This document shows positions 53,385-62,481 of a stretch of 64,000 nt of DNA, piece by piece. A program made the position numbers and the translations under genes. Under the pieces are notes generated by a model. It searched no databases, was not told the origin of the DNA, and saw only the letters and a list, made by a program, of their open reading frames with translations. Source of the DNA: Rhizobium acidisoli (lineage in GTDB: Bacteria; Pseudomonadota; Alphaproteobacteria; Rhizobiales; Rhizobiaceae); assembly GCF_002531755.2 (NCBI RefSeq), contig NZ_CP035002.1, forward strand, positions 744,001-808,000, given 5' to 3'. Within the stretch, counting starts at the first letter, position 1. Every line of letters starts with the position of its first letter.

Positions 53385-53686
53385 CGAGCGCGACGCTGCT
53401 TCAAAAAGACAGGTGGAGCGAAAAAAGTCTGATTAGGTGAGCCATTCCGGGCGTCCCGTTCTGACCTTTGCTGCCCACGGGCAGTCGTCCGCCACCTAAT
53501 TCCAATGAAACTCCACGGGGAAGGCATCTGACTTGAAGAGGCGGGTAAACTCGCCCGTGCGATACGGCGACGTTGATCGATGCGGATTTTCGCCGGTGAG
53601 CAAACCACCAACGGGCGCGGGCGGAGTCGGGCGGTGGGAATGGGAAGCATCGTCACGGGGTGACGGCAATGCCCACGGCGGATCTC
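53385..53686. other. No recognisable gene
   Basis: 302 bp between convergent genes; no supported frame and no clear terminator. Confidence 0.4.
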
Positions 53687-54064
53687 TTAGTCGAACTCTA
53701 ATGAAACCCACCCGAGGCGGCTTTCCTCGTAAACCCCTTGCGCAGGAACTAGAGTGGACGGTTCGGTGAAGCACCCGAGGGCGACGGCGATCAGTTCCTT
53801 CCTGAATTCCGGCATCCAGAAAACCGTCGATCCGCATGCAGGGCAGAAGTGGAACTCGATCGATTGTCCGCTGTCACCGGAGCGGATATAGCTGGTCGAC
53901 TCTCCGGACGTTTTAACTTCCTCCCTATTGAAGAACACCGCCACTCCGAACGCGCTGCCTGTGCGACGTTGGCACGCGCGGCAATGGCAGGCGGAAATCT
54001 TGACGGGATCTGTTTCGGCGGCGATTGAAAGCTGGCCGCATGAGCAGCATGCTGATCGTTTCAT
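53687..54064 (-). CDS. GFA-family zinc protein
   Basis: This 125-residue protein has the GFA (glutathione-dependent formaldehyde-activating-like, CENP-V/GFA) zinc ligands: CCSCGQLSI, CHCRACQRRTGS, FHFCPACGSTVFWMPEFR. The fold binds two zinc ions. The enzymatic role of most members is unproven. A GFA tail relic lies at 37095. Confidence 0.9.
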   Translation of the reverse strand: MKRSACCSCGQLSIAAETDPVKISACHCRACQRRTGSAFGVAVFFNREEVKTSGESTSYIRSGDSGQSIEFHFCPACGSTVFWMPEFRKELIAVALGCFTEPSTLVPAQGVYEESRLGWVSLEFD

Positions 54065-54594
54065 TTCTCGCTCCTCATGAAAATAAGCCTATGCGAAAAT
54101 CCATCCGCTGTGGACCCGCCCGCGGTTGGTGTAAACCTAACGTTACTGCGATTCTTTTTCGACCACACGCCGCCTGATCGCCGCCGCGAGGAAAACCCGC
54201 GAAAGGCCATGATGACGCGGCTCGCGTTAATGAATGTGTGAAGTCACTTGGCGATCACCGATACCGCAATGATTGGGATGATCACCTGATGTCGCCACTC
54301 ACTTCCGGGATGATGACGAGGCCGCCAATCGTGCCTGGACACGCCTGTGAAGTAGCCTGTCATGCCGGTAATGGCGGACAGCGCGATGCTGGTACAACCA
54401 GTTGGGACTGGAGCCGACCCAGTCCGTCTACGATACGACGAGAGGCATCAGGCGAGCTGAGATCTGATGTCCCACTTTCAAGCGTCGTTTCTGATGAGGT
54501 TATCTATGTTTTCATAATTCTCGTCCGATACTCCTTGTTTGTGCCGAGCGTGTGAGGCGATGGGGCGGGAACGTGCTCGTGTGAAGGACCAGCT
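54065..54594. other. No recognisable gene
   Basis: 530 bp between divergent genes; one 105-codon frame (54238-54555) without motif or ribosome site. Confidence 0.4.
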
Positions 54595-55569
54595 ATGTTC
54601 TTAGATGACGACGAAGCGCTCGAAGCAGCCCAACTCACGAAGCAGACGCTTGTGGACACGCAAGAGAGGATGGGTATGATGCTCGACCTGATGCCCATGG
54701 GCTTTCTCATCCATACCAAACAGGGCATCATTTTTGGGAACCAGGAGGCCGCGCGCCTTCTGCAGGTCCGGCAAAATGAAGTGGTGGGACGACATTTCTT
54801 GGACTTTCTGGCGACCCATGTCGAAGAGGCTGCCAAGCAGATGGAGGAAGCCTTTCACGGCAGAATTAGCGTGGAGCCGACCGAGGCCGAGGTCAGAACT
54901 AACGGGGGCCCAACGCGGACCATCAAACTCATCGCGGGCGCGCTGCCTTGGGAGGGCAACCCGGTCGTGCAACTTCTCCTCCAAGACATAACAGACCTAA
55001 AGACCATCCAGGACAGACTACATCTGCTGGCGGTCACTGACGAACTCACGGGAGCATTCAATCGCCGCCACGCCTTCACGATTGGCCACCGGTTGTTCGA
55101 CGCACGGAATGCCGCTTCTCCTAGGCTCGCGCTTGCGGTCCTGGACGTCGACCACTTCAAGCGTGTCAATGATACCTACGGGCACTCGGCCGGCGATGCC
55201 GCTCTCAAAATGTTGACGCAGTCCATCCAGGCGGTCATCGAAGCTGACCCGTCCCTGAACGCCACGCTCGCCCGCGTCGGCGGCGAAGAGTTCATGATCC
55301 TGTTGCCGGGCATGGCGCCAGAGGCGGTGCATGAAACGTGCGAGCAGATCAGGCTCGAGATCGAGCGCCGGCATGTTTTATCAACAGCGGGCACATTCCA
55401 GATTACCGTCTCGATCGGCGTTGCGTGGCGAAACGAAATGGATAGTTCTTTCGACATCCTTTATTCGAAAGCCGATAGTGCGCTCTATGAGGCGAAGGCG
55501 GTCGGTCGAAATCGAGTATGCTTTGATGATTCATCACAATCGCCCTCGAAAAGTCGGATGCCAACCTAG
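54595..55569 (+). CDS. PAS-GGDEF diguanylate cyclase
   Basis: This 324-residue soluble protein has a PAS domain (residues 25-140: MLDLMPMGFLIHTKQGIIFGNQEAARLLQV ... VVGRHFLDFL) and an active-looking GGDEF domain (LAVTDELTGAFNRRHAF, LAVLDVDHFKRVNDTYGHSAGDAAL, LARVGGEEFMILLPG). The RxxD inhibitory site is absent (NATL at that place), so no product feedback is expected. It makes c-di-GMP. Confidence 0.93.
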   Translation: MFLDDDEALEAAQLTKQTLVDTQERMGMMLDLMPMGFLIHTKQGIIFGNQEAARLLQVRQNEVVGRHFLDFLATHVEEAAKQMEEAFHGRISVEPTEAEVRTNGGPTRTIKLIAGALPWEGNPVVQLLLQDITDLKTIQDRLHLLAVTDELTGAFNRRHAFTIGHRLFDARNAASPRLALAVLDVDHFKRVNDTYGHSAGDAALKMLTQSIQAVIEADPSLNATLARVGGEEFMILLPGMAPEAVHETCEQIRLEIERRHVLSTAGTFQITVSIGVAWRNEMDSSFDILYSKADSALYEAKAVGRNRVCFDDSSQSPSKSRMPT

Positions 55570-55597
55570 AGGCTGGAGCCGAGTTGTGCGAAGCATG

Positions 55598-55858
55598 CTA
55601 CCAGCGGCAGACGCGCTTTTTGGTGTAGATCCAGCGATGGTGGTAACGGTGCCGAACTACCTTCACACGACAGCGGGGTCCGTGGCGGTAGTAATCACGC
55701 CCATGGGAACGGCGCCAATCGCGACGATCATGGTATCGATCCCATGAACTCCCGTGACGATCACCAATCGTTACCGTTACGCTATCGGCCAAACTTGGGC
55801 TTGCTGATGTGAAGATAGATGCCAGCCCCAACATGGTCGCGATCAATAACGTTTTCAT
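55598..55858 (-). CDS. Small secreted Arg/His/Tyr-rich protein
   Basis: This 86-residue protein has a signal peptide (MKTLLIATMLGLASIFTSASPSLA). A basic mature part follows (DRYHDRRDWRRSHGRDYYRHGPRCRVKVVRHRYHHRWIYTKKRVCRW) with two cysteines. Such proteins are common in rhizobia and uncharacterised. GGAG precedes the ATG and a close match to the EcfG promoter lies upstream. Confidence 0.75.
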   Translation of the reverse strand: MKTLLIATMLGLASIFTSASPSLADSVTVTIGDRHGSSWDRYHDRRDWRRSHGRDYYRHGPRCRVKVVRHRYHHRWIYTKKRVCRW

Positions 55859-55892
55859 TTTGGCAACTCCGTAAAAATGGCTTCAGCCACAA

Positions 55893-55917
55893 AACGCAGC
55901 CTTCGGGTGAGAGTTCC
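55893..55917 (-). promoter_or_regulatory. EcfG-type (general stress) promoter
   Basis: On the minus strand GGAAC (55917-55913), 16 bp, CGTT (55896-55893): an exact match to the alphaproteobacterial general-stress consensus, 34 bp before the start of the small secreted protein. Confidence 0.65.
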
Positions 55918-56126
55918 CGGGTCAGGCTTTGGTCCTATCCACGACTGTAGAAGGAAATTTCCTGTGGCCGGTCGGCTGAGTAGGGAAGAGAGGCATCCCA
56001 TCGTAAGGCCCTTTCGGACGGGCGCTGGATTCCAATAAGCGAAGTTTAACCGGTTTAGGCCTGTCGGTCGGCTGTTCAGCTGGTCAATCCGTACGCGCTT
56101 GGCGCAGGTTGTAGGAGCGACATGAT

Positions 56127-56387
56127 TTACTTACGCGCGAGATTTTCGATCGGTTCGATGTGGATATCGACGCCATATTTCCGGCGAAGATCAGAGGCGA
56201 GCTTTTCCATCGGCTCCGCCCGCCGCGCTGCGAGCACGAGATTGACCTTCTGCGCCGCCAGCCAGTTCGGCAACTTCAAGCCCAAGGCCGCTTTTGATGC
56301 GCCTGTGATCAAGGCCTGTTTTCCCGGCGCGACGCCCAACTTTTCCACAACGGAGATTTGTGTTCTCGCATTAGCTGTGCGTTGCAT
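56127..56387 (-). pseudogene. Truncated short-chain dehydrogenase
   Basis: MQRTANARTQISVVEKLGVA ... KQALITGASKAALGLKLPNWLAAQKVNLVLAARRAEPMEKLASDLRRKYGVDIHIEPI is the first 85 residues of an SDR very like 57756-58589. The nucleotide-binding glycines are damaged (GASKAALGL instead of GASSGMGL) and the catalytic half is missing. It overlaps the end of the NmrA-like gene by 17 bp. Confidence 0.8.
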
Positions 56388-57321
56388 CTGTTTTCCTTTC
56401 AATGAACGCGCTACTGCCATCACGTTCTGCGCGATATGCTTGGGCGTGCTGGTGGACAAACTCCCGAACGCCGAGCGGCGGCGTTTTGGAGACCCGTCCC
56501 ACGTCCTGGGTCAGCCGATCATAGCGGTTTTGCTGGATGAGGAGCGCCATCGTGGCGAGATGAGCGAGCACATGCGGGGTCAGCATGCCGCTGTCCTCCA
56601 ACGCCTTGCGCCAGGGTTCCCAAGGCACGTCCACATAGCTGATCGTTTGACCAAGCGCTTTTGAGAACTCCTCGGCAATGTCGATCATGTCCTGTGATCG
56701 CGCACCGGTCAGTTCATAGATCTTGCCGATGTGGTCGGCCGGCGCCTCCAACACCGTGGCAATGACCCTCGCGACATCGTCGCTTGCGATCGGCGAAATC
56801 TTACCATCGCCGAAGGGAAGCCGAATTTGCTGATGCTGACGGATCGACTGCATGGACAAGCGAAGAAAGAAGGTATCGAGGAAAGCTGTTGGACGGATAT
56901 GCACAACGGGCAATCCGGACCAATTCAGCGCCTGCTCCGCAAGCCAGTGCAGCTTTTGCTGCGGGCTGTCAGTGGTCGACGTGATACCCATCTGCGACAC
57001 CGTCATTTGGGAGATGTTCACGAATGCATCGACCTTGTGATGTTTCGCCACGGCGGCCAAGTTGATCGTTGCCTCAAGATACGACGGCGATACGCTCATT
57101 CCAAAGTATACCCGGTCGCAGCCTTCAATCGCGCGATGGGCGGCATGCAGATCGAGAAGATCGCCAACCGCGATCTCGACGCCTCGTTCCGCCAGCCTGG
57201 CTGATCGCTCATCGGCCTTGCGGACCATCGCCCTTACCTTACATCCGCGTTTCACCAAGTGATCGCACACGGCGTGACCGACGGCGCCGGCGGCACCGGT
57301 GACTAAGATCGGGTTCGTCAT
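56371..57321 (-). CDS. NmrA-like NAD(P)-binding protein
   Basis: This 316-residue atypical SDR has PILVTGAAGAVGHAVCDHLVKRGCKVRAMVRKADE, VEIAVGDLLD, GCDRVYFGMSVSPSY and VVHIRPTAFLDTFF, typical of NmrA/HSCARG-like proteins. These either reduce small quinone-like substrates or sense the redox state of NAD(P). It lies upstream of the truncated SDR on the same strand. Confidence 0.85.
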   Translation of the reverse strand: MTNPILVTGAAGAVGHAVCDHLVKRGCKVRAMVRKADERSARLAERGVEIAVGDLLDLHAAHRAIEGCDRVYFGMSVSPSYLEATINLAAVAKHHKVDAFVNISQMTVSQMGITSTTDSPQQKLHWLAEQALNWSGLPVVHIRPTAFLDTFFLRLSMQSIRQHQQIRLPFGDGKISPIASDDVARVIATVLEAPADHIGKIYELTGARSQDMIDIAEEFSKALGQTISYVDVPWEPWRKALEDSGMLTPHVLAHLATMALLIQQNRYDRLTQDVGRVSKTPPLGVREFVHQHAQAYRAERDGSSAFIERKTDATHS

Positions 57322-57755
57322 TTCCTACTCCTTGTAAGCCGCTGCGGGGCATATCCCGGAAGTTCGCGGCTGAATTCAAATATGGCCCGCCTGCTTTGCA
57401 GGCTAACTGCCACGGTCGTCATATAGGTTTGCGAAGAGAGCCAGCATTATACCCGAAACTCTCGGTGTTAGCGCAACATGTCATTCAGAATGCGGTCGAC
57501 CAGTGTGCCGAAATGCCGACCGGAAAAGTTTTGACTAAGACGCTTGAAGCAGTGTCCGGTTCATCCGCTCGACACGACCTTTGGCCTGGCTGGAGTTCAA
57601 GGAATCTTGACCCCGAACATTAACGGGCACAGATACGGTATGGTGGTTCGGGCGGCGTTCGCCGTCGCCATCCGGAGGCCGGCCTACCCGAATGCAGACC
57701 GGCCGCCAAGATCAACAGACCGGCACGGACGCGTCGGTCGCCGGCCGACTGCGGT
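57322..57755. other. Intergenic stretch with a transposase relic
   Basis: Apart from the relic at 57540-57625 no gene is supported in these 434 bp. Confidence 0.45.
57540..57625 (-). pseudogene. Transposase fragment
   Basis: SLNSSQAKGRVERMNRTL is the conserved (P/S)QAKGRVER.N.TLQ motif of rve-type transposases (ISNCY-like group). A stop follows at once. About 28 codons survive. Confidence 0.6.
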
Positions 57756-58589
57756 TCATCCCCCCGTAACGCTTTTCATGACGGCTCGCTGCATCGAACG
57801 CGGTGTCAGGCGATTTGAAAAGATGATGATCTTGTTCATGAACCCTGCAAGTACGGAGGCCTTGCCTTGTGACAGCGCGCGAAGACCGCTTTGGGCGACA
57901 GGACGGGGCTTCATCGTCAGAATACGCAGCATGCGCGAGACAGGGGCGCTAGCGGCCGAATCGAATCCTGTTTCGGTGTGGCCCGGGCAAAGGCAGGTGA
58001 CAGTTACGCCGCGAGGGCGCAGCTCGTCGTGCAGCGCTTCACCAAAGGACAGGACGTAAGACTTCGTAGCGGCATAAGCGGCAAACCCAGGAACGGGCTG
58101 GAATGCCAGAATGCTTGCAATAAGGAGTATCTGTCCAGACCCGCGGGTTGCCATATCCTGCCCAAAGATAAAGCTCAGCTCCGTTACCGCGGTGATGTTG
58201 AGCTGTATCATAGCGGTCGTGCGCTCCAGTGAGGTGTCTAAAAAGTCCCCGTGCAACCCATAGCCGGCATTGTTCACCAGAATATCGATCTGCAGCGACT
58301 TGTCGTCCAGACTGCTCTTCAAGCGAGCGGCAGCGCCAGGGACCGCAAGATCGATTGGTTCGACAACGATCTCGACACCATATTTCTGTCGAAGCTCTAT
58401 GGCGAGCTTTTCCATCGGCTCCCTGCGCCGGGCGGCAAGCACGAGATTCACCTTCTGCGCTGCCAAGAGTTCTGCATATTCGAGACCCATGCCACTGGAC
58501 GCACCGGTGATCAAGGCCCGCTTCGCTGCGGCACCATTCAATTTTCCTACGAGGGATGTTTGCGTTTCCGCGTTAGCAATATTTTGCAT
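57756..58589 (-). CDS. Short-chain dehydrogenase/reductase (SDR)
   Basis: This 277-residue protein has RALITGASSGMGLEYAELLA (nucleotide site), VNNAGYG, ILLIASILAFQPVPGFAAYAATKSYV (Ser, Tyr-x-x-x-Lys catalytic set) and a C-terminal CPGHTETGF. The start was set at ATG 58589 after AAAGGAAAACAA; the longer frame upstream overlaps the aldehyde dehydrogenase relic. A truncated sister copy lies at 56127. Substrate unknown. Confidence 0.88.
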   Translation of the reverse strand: MQNIANAETQTSLVGKLNGAAAKRALITGASSGMGLEYAELLAAQKVNLVLAARRREPMEKLAIELRQKYGVEIVVEPIDLAVPGAAARLKSSLDDKSLQIDILVNNAGYGLHGDFLDTSLERTTAMIQLNITAVTELSFIFGQDMATRGSGQILLIASILAFQPVPGFAAYAATKSYVLSFGEALHDELRPRGVTVTCLCPGHTETGFDSAASAPVSRMLRILTMKPRPVAQSGLRALSQGKASVLAGFMNKIIIFSNRLTPRSMQRAVMKSVTGG

Positions 58590-58689
58590 TTGTTTTCCTT
58601 TCAATTGCATGGATATTTCGAAGGAGCTGACACCAGGTCGTGCTTGTTCGCCCCTGCAAAGTTGAATCTTCACCGGAGCAGGACGTTCA

Positions 58690-59557
58690 GGATGCGCTCG
58701 ACCAGCTTGGGCCGTCGGGGTAGGCGGCCTTGACCAGCCTGTCATAGCTGTCAACGAACGCGTTGATTTCAGATTCATGCACCAAGGCGTAGTCGGGAGC
58801 GATGCAGGTCTGCCCGCCGCTGAGGAGCTTCCCCCAGACGATGTCGGACAAATATCGGTCCTGCACGCTGCCCTTGGCGACAATGGTCGGAGACTTGCCG
58901 CCAAGTTCGAGCGTAACGGGAACGAGGTTTTCGCTCGCCGCCTTCATCACCGCGCGCCCTACGGCGGTGCTACCAGTGAAGACAAGGTGATCGAATGGCA
59001 GTGCAGAGAATGCAGAACCGTCTCCGTTGACAAGAGCAACCTGTTCGTCAGGGAAGAGTTCGCCAAGCACAGACGCGAGCACGTCATTGGTCGCCGGTGT
59101 GAGCTTGGACTGGCTTAAGCATGACGCGGTTCCCCGCAGCGATCGCGGTAACCAGCGGCATCAGTGACAGGTGGATGGGGTAGTTCCAAGGCGAGATCAC
59201 GCCCACGACGCCAACGGGCTGATACTCGATCCAGGCCCGGCCGAATTGCATCAGGAGCGAGACATGACGGCGCTCAGGCAGCATAAAGCGGCGCAAGTTT
59301 TTGCTTAGATAATCGATGCCACTGACTACACCGAGGACCTCCATGATCGCCGTCTCGTGCCGAGCACGATGCCCAGAGTCCGACGCGACGGCCGCCTCAA
59401 GAGCCGCGCGGTGAGCGATCAGCGCCTGCTTCAGTTTAGCGAGATCGGCGCGACGATGAGCGCGTGATGGGGCTCCATCGCGCAGGAACGCGGCGCGTTG
59501 GCGAGCGAGAAGGCCGTCCATATGATCGGCGTCTGTGATTTTTGCTATGGCGTTCAT
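58690..59557 (-). pseudogene. Coniferyl-type aldehyde dehydrogenase, frameshifted and truncated
   Basis: From ATG 59557 it reads MNAIAKITDADHMDGLLARQ ... HRRADLAKLKQALIAHR ... VGVVGVISPWNYPIHLSLMPLVTAIAAGNRVMLK. A frameshift near 59110 moves it to LTPATNDVLASVLGELFP ... FDHLVFTGSTAVGRAVMKAA ... VTLELGGKSPTIVAKG ... SGGQTCIAPDYALVHE with the catalytic Cys. It stops at about 58690, leaving about half of a normal 470-residue enzyme. It is divergent from a TetR gene that probably controlled it. Confidence 0.88.
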
Positions 59558-59580
59558 GGTGCAATCCGATGTAGACAAAA

Positions 59581-59632
59581 GAAACATTGAGATCTATATA
59601 GAGCGCAATGTTACCAGTGTCAACAATGTTTC
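59581..59632. promoter_or_regulatory. TetR operator candidates in the divergent promoter
   Basis: GAAACATTG (59581-59589) and CAATGTTTC (59624-59632) are exact inverse copies, and a further CAATGTT lies at 59606-59612. They fill the gap between the aldehyde dehydrogenase relic and the tetR gene. Confidence 0.6.
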
Positions 59633-59653
59633 TATGAGAAACTTCGAGGTACC

Positions 59654-60271
59654 ATGCAGGCTACACCCCACCGCCCTTATCATCACGGTGATCTCCGCCG
59701 TGCGATTATTGAAACTGCTCTGGACATGCTTCGGACAGAGAAGGACTGGCAGTTCACACTGCGGGAAGTCGCCCGCCGGGCCGGCGTCAGCCACGCTGCG
59801 CCCTACAAGCACTTTCCGGATCGGACTGCCCTTCTGGTCGAACTCGCCATGATTGGTTTCGATCGACTGCGCGAGGCGCTGGTGGAGGCGAAACCCCAAG
59901 CCCCCCGATCTCTGCTCGAGGAAATCACTCCGATATCTCTGGCATATGTCGCGTTCGGAACCGACAACCCGGCCTTATATCGCCTGATGTTCAGCCCGGA
60001 GGAGGGGCGGGCCGTAGGGATGCATCTCGATCAAAGGGCGCTCGCTGTATTCGACGTAGTGCTGGACATGCTTGGACGCGGTCAGGCTGCTGGGACCATT
60101 CGCAAGCGGCCAGTCAGGGGGCAGGCAACCGCCGCATGGGCGCTCATTCACGGCATCACTTTGCTCGCGATCGATGGACTTCTGGTGCCAGAAAAGGTCG
60201 GATCGGCGCCGCTGGACGCAGCCATCGCTACTCTGGTGGACGGCCTGGCAATCCCGCAACCGAATACTTAG
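59654..60271 (+). CDS. TetR/AcrR-family regulator
   Basis: This 205-residue protein has an N-terminal TetR helix-turn-helix (YHHGDLRRAIIETALDMLRTEKDWQFTLREVARRAGVSHAAPYKHFPDRTALL). The C-terminal ligand domain is of the WHG type (AYVAFGTDNPALYRLMFSPEEG ... ATAAWALIHGITLLAIDGLL). It probably represses itself and the divergent aldehyde dehydrogenase/SDR genes through the repeats at 59581-59632. Confidence 0.9.
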   Translation: MQATPHRPYHHGDLRRAIIETALDMLRTEKDWQFTLREVARRAGVSHAAPYKHFPDRTALLVELAMIGFDRLREALVEAKPQAPRSLLEEITPISLAYVAFGTDNPALYRLMFSPEEGRAVGMHLDQRALAVFDVVLDMLGRGQAAGTIRKRPVRGQATAAWALIHGITLLAIDGLLVPEKVGSAPLDAAIATLVDGLAIPQPNT

Positions 60272-60683
60272 CTGAACGACGCCAGGGCCGCATGGCAAAT
60301 CGACTTCGCTTCCCGGCCTACGTCTTAGATCAAGTGGCGTTGGTCGGAGCATACGTGGATGCTTGGGCGGCCTCTCGGTAGCCCGCACCCGCTCTGTCTG
60401 AGAGCGGGGCCATTGCCCATTGCGCAAGGTCCCGAGCGCGGCCATGACAAGGCTCACTACCCCGCATGACTCAGATTCCGCGCTTGTGCCGACTTCAGCA
60501 CCAAGGTCTGCCACTTTCGTTCCGGCTTTCCCATCGCCCCTTGGGCGAGGCGCAGTTTCGCGGTTGTCATAACGGCGCGCCACCGTTTCGGCCACGCGCA
60601 CGAGCGACTTCCAATCCGGCTTTTGTTAGCTCAACAATCAGCGCCCGTTCAAATTCGGCGAGCGCGGCGAGATAAACACATTG
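60272..60683. other. No recognisable gene
   Basis: 412 bp between convergent regulators; short frames only. Confidence 0.4.
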
Positions 60684-61556
60684 TCAGAAATCCTGCGACG
60701 TCAGCCAATCGGCGAAAATCTTCGATAGCCGCCGCTGGCTGCCGGCTTTTGGATAAGCGAGGTAGTGGCCGATGTAGCGGTTGTCGCGGCTGTTGCTGAA
60801 CGGGCGAACCAGACGCCCGCTGTCCAGTTCGCGCCTTGCCAGAGTGTTGGACTCTAGCGCCACTCCCAGCCCGTTTGCCGCGGCGTCGACAGCGAGAAAG
60901 CTACGGTCGAAGCTCATGGCGGGGAGGGGTGGAGGTCCGAGATTGTTGAGTTCGAACCAGTCGATCCATTGGATCCTTTTCAGGTCGCTGCGGATGAGGG
61001 GAAGATGCGCGAGATCGCGCGGGTTTTTCAGTCTTTCAGCCATCTTTGGAGAACACAGCGGAGAAATGATCTCTTCTCCGAGCGGCACGACGATCAAATC
61101 TTCTCTGTTCGATGGTTCGCCGTAGACGATGTCGACATCGAAGAGGCCGTCAACGAAACGCGCATAATTTGTGCTTGCGGCCACCCGGACCTCAACCCCC
61201 TCGTTCTTGCCCAGGAAGTCGGGAAGACGTGCCGAGAGCACCTGCGCGGCGTAGCTCGGGGCGCAATGGACTCGGAGCAGATGAGCCTTGTTGGATGTGA
61301 TTGTCTCAACACCACGACGTAGCTCTTCGAAAGCGTTTGACGCGTGGCCCAACAAAGTCTGACCCGCTAGCGTCAATGTTACCTTGCGGGTGCTTCGCTC
61401 AAACAAAGAGGTTCCAAGGTCCTTTTCGAGCTTCGCAATGGCGTGACTTACGGCGCTCGGGGACAGGTGCAGCTCCTCGGCTGCAGCGCGGAAAGATGCC
61501 AGCCTGGCTGCGGCTTCAAAGATGCGGACCGCGGAGAGTGACGCCATTTGTAACAT
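60684..61556 (-). CDS. LysR-family regulator (GcvA-like)
   Basis: This 290-residue protein has the LysR helix-turn-helix LSAVRIFEAAARLASFRAAAEELHLSPSAVSHAIAKLEKDLGTSLFERSTRKVTLT and a GcvA-type effector domain (LRVHCAPSYAAQVLSARLPDFL ... NGLGVALESNTLARRELDSGRLVRPF). It is divergent from the SDR/transketolase operon, which it probably controls. ATG 61556 or 61547 may be used. Confidence 0.92.
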   Translation of the reverse strand: MLQMASLSAVRIFEAAARLASFRAAAEELHLSPSAVSHAIAKLEKDLGTSLFERSTRKVTLTLAGQTLLGHASNAFEELRRGVETITSNKAHLLRVHCAPSYAAQVLSARLPDFLGKNEGVEVRVAASTNYARFVDGLFDVDIVYGEPSNREDLIVVPLGEEIISPLCSPKMAERLKNPRDLAHLPLIRSDLKRIQWIDWFELNNLGPPPLPAMSFDRSFLAVDAAANGLGVALESNTLARRELDSGRLVRPFSNSRDNRYIGHYLAYPKAGSQRRLSKIFADWLTSQDF

Positions 61557-61563
61557 CGGATTA

Positions 61564-61578
61564 GTGAACCAGATTCAC
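61564..61578. promoter_or_regulatory. LysR-box candidate
   Basis: GTGAA-N5-TTCAC is a perfect dyad containing a T-N11-A pattern, 8 bp before the LysR gene and 118 bp before the SDR gene. Confidence 0.5.
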
Positions 61579-61695
61579 CCACCGTTGTAAACTTCGCGTT
61601 TGTCGAACGGCGTCAACTCGGTCAGTTTCGACCCCGCCAGCCAACTGACTTGTCAAAGATTTGCCAGATGCTGGGAAGCATCGGGAGGAGATTAC

Positions 61696-62457
61696 ATGCT
61701 ACTGAATGGGAAGACCGCGGTCATTTCGGGCGCGGCGAGCAGGCGCGGCATCGGCCGTGCGACGGCCCGGCTTTTCGCCGAGCATGGCGCTCGCGTCGCC
61801 ATCCTCGATATAGATGCCGACGCCGCTGCGGAGGCCGCCGAGGCACTGCCGAGCGTCAAGGCCGGTAGCCACGTGGGATTGCGCTGCGACGTCGCCGACA
61901 AGGCATCCTGCGCGGATGCCGCATCCAACGTCATCGCCTCGTTCGGTTCGGTGAACGCGCTCGTCAACAATGCCGGCATCACCCAGCCGGTCGGCACGCT
62001 CGATATCACCGCGTCCGACTGGCAGCGGATCGTCGCGGTCAACATGACCGGCGTGCTCTTCCTCAGCCAGGCCTTCATCCCATACATGCGCGACAATGGT
62101 GGCGGATCGATTGCCTGCATGTCCTCGGTGTCGGCGCAGCGGGGCGGCGGCATCTTCGGCGGACCTCATTACTCCGCAGCCAAGGCAGGGGTGCTCGGCC
62201 TCGCCAAAGCGATGGCCCGCGAATTCGGTCCAGCCGGCATTCGCGTCAACTCCGTCACGCCTGGCCTCATCCAGACGGATATCACCGGTGGCAAACTCAC
62301 CGATGAGATGCGCGCCGACATCATCAAGGGCATCCCCCTGAGCCGGCTCGGAGAGGCCGCCGACGTCGCGAATATTTACCTGTTCCTTGCCTCGGATCTG
62401 TCGGCCTACGTCACCGGCGCGGTCATCGACGTCAACGGCGGCATGCTGATCCACTGA
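61696..62457 (+). CDS. SDR-family oxidoreductase, first gene of a sugar catabolic operon
   Basis: This 253-residue classical SDR has TAVISGAASRRGIGRATARLFAEHGARVAILD (nucleotide site), NNAGIT, the catalytic Ser and Tyr-x-x-x-Lys (MSSVSAQRGGGIFGGPHYSAAKAG) and VNSVTPGLIQTDI. ATG 61696 follows GGGAGGAG. It is followed after 24 bp by split transketolase genes, so it probably oxidises a sugar or polyol in that pathway. Confidence 0.9.
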   Translation: MLLNGKTAVISGAASRRGIGRATARLFAEHGARVAILDIDADAAAEAAEALPSVKAGSHVGLRCDVADKASCADAASNVIASFGSVNALVNNAGITQPVGTLDITASDWQRIVAVNMTGVLFLSQAFIPYMRDNGGGSIACMSSVSAQRGGGIFGGPHYSAAKAGVLGLAKAMAREFGPAGIRVNSVTPGLIQTDITGGKLTDEMRADIIKGIPLSRLGEAADVANIYLFLASDLSAYVTGAVIDVNGGMLIH

Positions 62458-62481
62458 GGTTCAATCCGGAGAGAGACCGAC

